Origin: Lachnospiraceae bacterium UBA1759 | GTDB lineage: Bacteria; Bacillota; Clostridia; Lachnospirales; Lachnospiraceae | Reading direction: 5' to 3' | DNA: 24,081 nt | Assembly: GCA_002315555.1 (NCBI GenBank) | Contig: DCHF01000024.1 | Coordinates: forward strand, 14,490-38,570 | Shown here: positions 21,375 through 24,081 of the stretch, piece by piece | Layout of the letters: every line of letters starts with the position of its first letter | Position numbering within the stretch: position 1 is the stretch's first letter | The notes under the pieces: model-generated | What the model was told of the DNA's origin: nothing | Seen by the model: the letters and a program-made list of their open reading frames with translations, nothing else | Database searches by the model: none | Translations under genes and position numbers: made by a program

Positions 21375-22286
21375 ATGAGCCGCAAGAATCGTAACGCCCG
21401 CCGTCAGTCCAACAAGCCCCTGAACACTCAGGGCATTCAGCTTTCCCTTGATAACATTTCCCCCAAGCATGTCGAAAACAGCAGCGTGGTACGGATGCTG
21501 GACGAAACGTGCAGCTATGAATTCACCCGTCTGCCCAGCACCATGCTGGAGAGCGATACTTCCTACCAGCGCGCCATCGATCTGAAACGTGTTGGGCGCA
21601 TCGTGGATAACTTCGATGCCCGTCTGGTCAATCCGCTGAAGGTCAGCAGCCGTGACGGTCACTACTATGTGTTCGACGGCGCTCACACGCTGGCTGCGCT
21701 GAAGGAGGTCAACAAATTCGACAACTTCATGGTGGACTGCATGCTCTTCCACGGTCTGTCCTATGAGGACGAAGCCTACCTCTTCGCCCTCCAGCGCGGC
21801 GAGTCCAAGGAGGTCGCTACCGCCGCCCGTCTGAAAGCCCTTCTGCTCTCAAACGATGACCGCGCCTGCGATTTCCGCAGCCGTACCGAGGCGACCGGAT
21901 TCCGCCTTTCGCCCAGCGGTCGCACCGCCGCCAAATGTACCCTCGGCTGTGTAGCTAAGCTCTGGAAGATCTACGAGATGGATGCCGATCTCTATTCCGA
22001 AACGCTGTCCCTGCTCATGGCAGCGTGGCATGGCGAGACGTGGAGTCTCAACGCCAACATCGTCGGCGGCATGGCCATGTTCATCAAGGCATACCGGGAA
22101 GAAATGAATCATGCAAGATTTCTCAAGTCCGTAGGCGGCACTGACCTCACCGATCTAAACAAGTACAAGGATGCCACCGCCAAGAACAAGGATTACACCT
22201 TTGCCTTCGCCATGTTCCGGCTCTACAACAAGACAGGCGGAAAGGGTGCGCTCACTCCTTACGCTTTGTATGACTTCAAGGCATGA
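21375..22286 (+). CDS. Second ParB-fold protein (DUF6551-like)
   Basis: A 303-residue protein with a ParB N-terminal-like domain: YQRAIDLKRVGRIVDNFDAR (64-83), NPLKVSSRDGHYYVFDGAHT ending at residue 105, and AALKEV after it. The rest is helical, with YLFALQRGESKEV and a long C-terminal region without a known motif. The N-terminus is very basic (SRKNRNARRQSNK), suiting nucleic-acid binding. The ATG follows TTTGGAGGATAAATAAC, a strong site. It directly follows the other ParB-like gene but differs from it outside the core fold. Proteins of this type are common in Clostridia prophages; the biochemical job is unknown and the DUF number is from memory. Confidence 0.82.
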   Translation: MSRKNRNARRQSNKPLNTQGIQLSLDNISPKHVENSSVVRMLDETCSYEFTRLPSTMLESDTSYQRAIDLKRVGRIVDNFDARLVNPLKVSSRDGHYYVFDGAHTLAALKEVNKFDNFMVDCMLFHGLSYEDEAYLFALQRGESKEVATAARLKALLLSNDDRACDFRSRTEATGFRLSPSGRTAAKCTLGCVAKLWKIYEMDADLYSETLSLLMAAWHGETWSLNANIVGGMAMFIKAYREEMNHARFLKSVGGTDLTDLNKYKDATAKNKDYTFAFAMFRLYNKTGGKGALTPYALYDFKA

Positions 22287-22299
22287 GAGGTGAGTGTCC

Positions 22300-22530
22300 T
22301 TGAATGAAAAATGTTTCGGGCTGAGAAAGGGCAGGGAATGCGCGGTGCTTGAAGAAGGAATATGCCGCGGGAACTATGATACCTGTCCTTTCTACAAGCC
22401 CAAATGGAAATGTGAGCATGATCGGAAGATCGCTCTTCGGCGCATCGCGGACAAGTCTTCGGAAGAACAGCGATTGGTTGCCGACAAATACTATCATGGA
22501 CAGATGCCTTGGGCGAAGGAGGATTTATGA
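22300..22530 (+). CDS. Small cysteine-rich phage protein
   Basis: A 76-residue protein with five cysteines in the first 40 residues (CFGLRKGRECAVLEEGIC, then DTCPFYKPKWKC), a pattern that could bind zinc. A charged helix follows (EHDRKIALRRIADKSSEEQR). Short proteins of this layout recur upstream of DUF1492 genes in Bacillota phages, but I know no function. The TTG at 22300 is preferred because GAGGTGA is 9 bases upstream of it from the GAGG core; a GTG at 22294 is too close to that site. The stop overlaps the next start (ATGA). Confidence 0.75.
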   Translation: MNEKCFGLRKGRECAVLEEGICRGNYDTCPFYKPKWKCEHDRKIALRRIADKSSEEQRLVADKYYHGQMPWAKEDL

Positions 22531-22943
22531 CCGCAAAGGAATATTTGAGTCAGGCGTACTGGCTGGATCGCCGCATTGACAGCAAGCTGGAACAGCTGTC
22601 CGCGCTCCGCGATACCACCACCAAAGCAACCGCCGTTATGAATGATGCTCCTGTATCTCATACCCGGAACGTCCACAGTCTGCAGGATACCATAGCCAAG
22701 ATTGTGGACATGGAAAGTGAACTGGATCGGGATATCGATGCGCTGGTGGATTTGAAAAGGGATATCATGCGTCAAATCAAGGACGTGAAGAACTCGGAAT
22801 ATCAAACTCTCCTTGAACTGCGTTACCTCTGTTTCAAGTCTTGGGATTTTATTGCGGATGCCATGGGCTACTGTATCAACAATGTCTTCAAGATGCACGC
22901 TAAGGCACTCAGAAATTTCAAAGTGCCCGAAGGATTACAGTAA
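22527..22943 (+). CDS. DUF1492 sigma-region-4-like regulator
   Basis: A 138-residue protein of the DUF1492 family, related to the ArpU/RinA group of late-gene activators. An N-terminal coiled-coil region (about 5-85) contains the family features RNVHSLQDTIAKI, DRDIDALVDLKRDI and MRQIKDV. A C-terminal helix-turn-helix like sigma region 4 follows, with LLELRYLCFKSWDFIADAMG then NVFKMHAKALRNF. The ATG overlaps the previous TGA (ATGA), with AAGGAGG 4 bases upstream. It is the last gene of the early operon, where phages place the switch to late transcription. The repeated promoter-like element beginning at 22957 and again at 23852 is an obvious candidate target, which is inference. Confidence 0.9.
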   Translation: MTAKEYLSQAYWLDRRIDSKLEQLSALRDTTTKATAVMNDAPVSHTRNVHSLQDTIAKIVDMESELDRDIDALVDLKRDIMRQIKDVKNSEYQTLLELRYLCFKSWDFIADAMGYCINNVFKMHAKALRNFKVPEGLQ

Positions 22944-22956
22944 AATACATTGTTTT

Positions 22957-23035
22957 ACAGTACCCACCTGTGGTATAGTATAAGCTGTCAAAACAGTATG
23001 GCACGGGGAACGGCTGAGAGATGCCGTTCCTTCTT
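22957..23035 (+). repeat. Direct repeat copy 1: promoter-like box plus hairpin
   Basis: This matches the element at 23852-23930 almost base for base, with one gap. Shared blocks are ACAGTACCC, ATAGTAT, CTGTCAAAA and CACGGGGAACGG. Its hairpin is GGAACGGC/GCCGTTCC around TGAGAGAT (23007-23030). TATAAG (22979-22984) sits where copy 2 has TATGAT, and ACAGTACCC lies about 17 bases upstream of it. Copy 1 precedes no rightward gene; the toxin-antitoxin pair beyond it faces left. Confidence 0.8.
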
Positions 23036-23040
23036 CCGTA

Positions 23041-23092
23041 ATCGGCAGAAATGCGGGTGTTTTCAACTATCTTTTTCCTGCATTCTGCCGAT
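23041..23092. other. Long imperfect hairpin between convergent genes
   Basis: ATCGGCAGAAATGCGGG and CCTGCATTCTGCCGAT form a 16-bp stem with one bulge and one G-T pair around a 19-base T-rich loop. It sits where rightward transcripts from the DUF1492 side meet leftward ones from the toxin gene. No T-run follows on either strand, so it is not a plain terminator. It could be a processed RNA structure or part of a former mobile element end. Confidence 0.5.
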
Positions 23093-23100
23093 AGCCAATA

Positions 23101-23127
23101 CAAGAAAAGCGCCGATGTTCGACGCTT
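23101..23127 (-). terminator. Terminator of the toxin-antitoxin operon
   Basis: Read leftward, AAGCGTCG pairs with CGGCGCTT (one T-G pair) around AACAT, followed by TTCTTG. The stem begins within the toxin stop codon. Confidence 0.7.
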
Positions 23128-23461
23128 ATTCCTGAACAAGTGCTTTCAATAACTCATCTGTTTGATTGCGCTTGGCATAGACGACTGAAATAAACCAGAC
23201 CTGATGGCTATCCTCGTCTATCCAATAGTACGCATAAAAGTTCTTTACGATAATCCTGCGAATGCCTCGACTATGCCAAGGCTCTCTTGCAATGGCCGGA
23301 TTACGTGCCGGGAACTCGGCGCATGCAGTCATAGAAGATTTTATCGCTGTCAAAAGATTATGCGCAGCGTCAGGCGCGCTGAGCGTATCTGAAATGTATT
23401 GCACGATCTCACGCATCTGCCCTAAGGCATATTCCGTGATTCGGATTTCGTATTGATTCAT
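23126..23461 (-). CDS. RelE/ParE-family toxin
   Basis: A 111-residue toxin of the RelE/ParE superfamily, which either cuts mRNA at the ribosome (RelE type) or poisons gyrase (ParE type). The family pattern is visible: YEIRITEYALGQMREIVQYI at the start, a helical middle, then GIRRIIVKNFYAYYWID and VWFISVVYAKRNQ at the end, the strand pair with conserved basic residues. The ATG overlaps the antitoxin TGA (ATGA). Subfamily cannot be fixed by eye; the terminal VVYAKRNQ stretch fits the ParE/RelE-like plasmid-stabilisation type. It probably helps retain the phage or protect it from competitors. Confidence 0.92.
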   Translation of the reverse strand: MNQYEIRITEYALGQMREIVQYISDTLSAPDAAHNLLTAIKSSMTACAEFPARNPAIAREPWHSRGIRRIIVKNFYAYYWIDEDSHQVWFISVVYAKRNQTDELLKALVQE

Positions 23462-23760
23462 CCTATGCTGCTTTCAAGCACAGTAAAAGCATCGTCAAGG
23501 GATACACCCTGATGTTCTTTTGCCTGCGCCAATCCTTTCTCCAGCATAGCGTCCAACTGGATGTCTGTCATATCTTCTGCATTCGGCAACGTACGCGGAA
23601 TGGTAATCGAGAAAGGAATTCCGTTGGTCAAAATAATCTGTCGGTAGAGCATATTGATAAGTCCGGAAGAAGATACGCCCAGCGTAGCGAGAATTTCCTC
23701 CGCCTTGTCTTTTATGTCCGGCTCGACACGAGCCATCACGGTACTGGATTTCACTGACAT
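23458..23760 (-). CDS. RelB/DinJ-family antitoxin
   Basis: A 100-residue antitoxin. The N-terminal ribbon-helix-helix reads STVMARVEPDIKDKAEEILA then LGVSSSGLINMLYRQII, with NGIPFSI after it, the classic RelB/DinJ layout. The C-terminal half (DAMLEKGLAQAKEHQGVSLD) would wrap the toxin. The ATG at 23760 has GGAGG 10 bases upstream, so upstream in-frame codons are not used. The gene comes before the toxin and overlaps it, the normal order. Autoregulation is expected through the inverted repeat in the promoter. Confidence 0.92.
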   Translation of the reverse strand: MSVKSSTVMARVEPDIKDKAEEILATLGVSSSGLINMLYRQIILTNGIPFSITIPRTLPNAEDMTDIQLDAMLEKGLAQAKEHQGVSLDDAFTVLESSIG

Positions 23761-23782
23761 TGATATCACACCTCCATAGGTC

Positions 23783-23817
23783 ATTATAACACATTGTACT
23801 GCGCTTTGCAATACAAT
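23783..23817 (-). promoter_or_regulatory. Promoter and operator of the toxin-antitoxin operon
   Basis: On the minus strand TTGCAA (23811-23806) and TATAAT (23788-23783) are 17 bases apart, with an extended -10 (TGTTATAAT). Arms ATTGTA and TACAAT (23793-23798 and 23812-23817) form a dyad overlapping the -35 box, the likely antitoxin operator. Confidence 0.8.
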
Positions 23818-23851
23818 ATTTAAGGAACTTTCTGATGCTGGTCAGGATAAG

Positions 23852-23930
23852 ACAGTACCCGTCTATGCCATAGTATGATCTGTCAAAAATAGAACGACAC
23901 GGGGAACGGTTGAGAAATGCCGTTCCTCTT
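23852..23930 (+). repeat. Direct repeat copy 2: promoter-like box and hairpin leader of metK
   Basis: This is the second copy of the element at 22957-23035. TATGAT (23874-23879) is a good -10 box and ACAGTACCC marks the -35 side. The hairpin GGAACGGT/GCCGTTCC (23903-23926) keeps its stem through a C-to-T change that turns a C-G pair into T-G, and the loop is TGAGAAAT. It ends 22 bases before the metK start, so it is the leader of that gene and presumably of the late operon. Confidence 0.8.
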
Positions 23931-23952
23931 TTGATTTCAAAGGAGTCAAATC

Positions 23953-24081
23953 ATGTTTGAAAAAGTGAATCCCTCTCACCCCGATAAAATTGCGGACCGC
24001 ATTGCCGGCGCCGTTGTCGATCTGGCCTACAGGCAGACGAAGAATCCCCGCGTCGCGGTGGAAGTCCTCATCGGTCATAAG
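23953..24081 (+). CDS. metK: S-adenosylmethionine synthetase, N-terminal part (runs off right edge)
   Basis: The visible 43 residues begin MFEKVNPSHPDKIADRIAGA, matching the N-terminus of MetK, where the sequence around HPDK binds ATP. Here HPDK is at 9-12, preceded by Ser where cellular enzymes have Gly (GHPDK). NPRVAVEVLI follows, as in the first beta-strands. Methionine adenosyltransferase makes S-adenosylmethionine from methionine and ATP. The ATG has AAAGGAG 7 bases upstream. In phages this enzyme is thought to supply methyl donor for phage DNA methyltransferases or to shift host metabolism. The rest of the gene lies outside the window, so completeness and activity cannot be judged. Confidence 0.88.
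   Translation, partial: MFEKVNPSHPDKIADRIAGAVVDLAYRQTKNPRVAVEVLIGHK

Noticed and set aside
23003..23030. CGGGGAACGGCTGAGA resembles the conserved core of a TPP riboswitch
   Set aside because: The remaining conserved TPP elements are missing, the sequence is explained by a simple hairpin, and it precedes metK or nothing rather than thiamine genes.

Overview
The window looks like the early arm of a temperate phage integrated in, or belonging to, a Bacillota host, most likely a gut Clostridia relative. The reasons are strong AAGGAGG-type ribosome binding sites before nearly every gene, GTG/TTG starts, consensus TTGACA/TATAAT promoters, and a gene set typical of prophages of that group: tandem serine recombinases, an XRE/ImmA lysogeny control unit, DUF2800-DUF2815-PolA-VapE-SNF2-VRR-NUC replication genes and a DUF1492 late regulator. 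No tRNA, rRNA, CRISPR array or insertion sequence was seen.

Left half (1-9092, all leftward): an XRE repressor (8553-9092) and an ImmA/IrrE protease (7776-8522) come first. Then follow a Y-family translesion polymerase, a YolD-like partner, a SLOG-fold protein and an unrecognised protein, and an intrinsic terminator at 4470-4508. Beyond it lie another unrecognised gene and three serine recombinases in tandem, the last running off the left edge. Gene ends overlap or nearly touch, so these look like one or two polycistronic lysogeny/integration units.

Control region (9093-9449): two perfect-consensus sigma-70 promoters face each other, with -10 boxes 45 bp apart. They lie around a 14-bp palindrome at their midpoint, with repeated operator-like 12-mers in the promoter spacers and flanks. 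The leftward promoter would drive the repressor operon. The rightward one would drive a second small XRE protein (9450-9794), which ends in its own terminator.

Right half (9795-22943, all rightward): a 61-bp dyad with two copies of a 16-mer, then an extended -10 promoter, then a roughly 240-nt GC-rich, highly foldable leader that ends in an intrinsic terminator 35 bp before the first gene. The replication operon follows: two small unknown proteins, a Cas4/RecB-like Fe-S nuclease (DUF2800), a gp2.5-like ssDNA-binding protein (DUF2815), a PolA-type polymerase with a proofreading domain, two small proteins and a primase-helicase (VapE). A 500-bp noncoding stretch with ten GTAAC/GTTAC repeats is a candidate origin. 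SNF2 helicase, VRR-NUC nuclease, two ParB-fold proteins, a Cys-rich small protein and a DUF1492 sigma-like regulator come next.

Right end (22944-24081): a roughly 79-bp leader/promoter element with a conserved hairpin occurs twice as direct repeats. They flank a leftward RelB/RelE-type toxin-antitoxin cassette. The second copy leads into a phage-type S-adenosylmethionine synthetase gene cut by the window edge.
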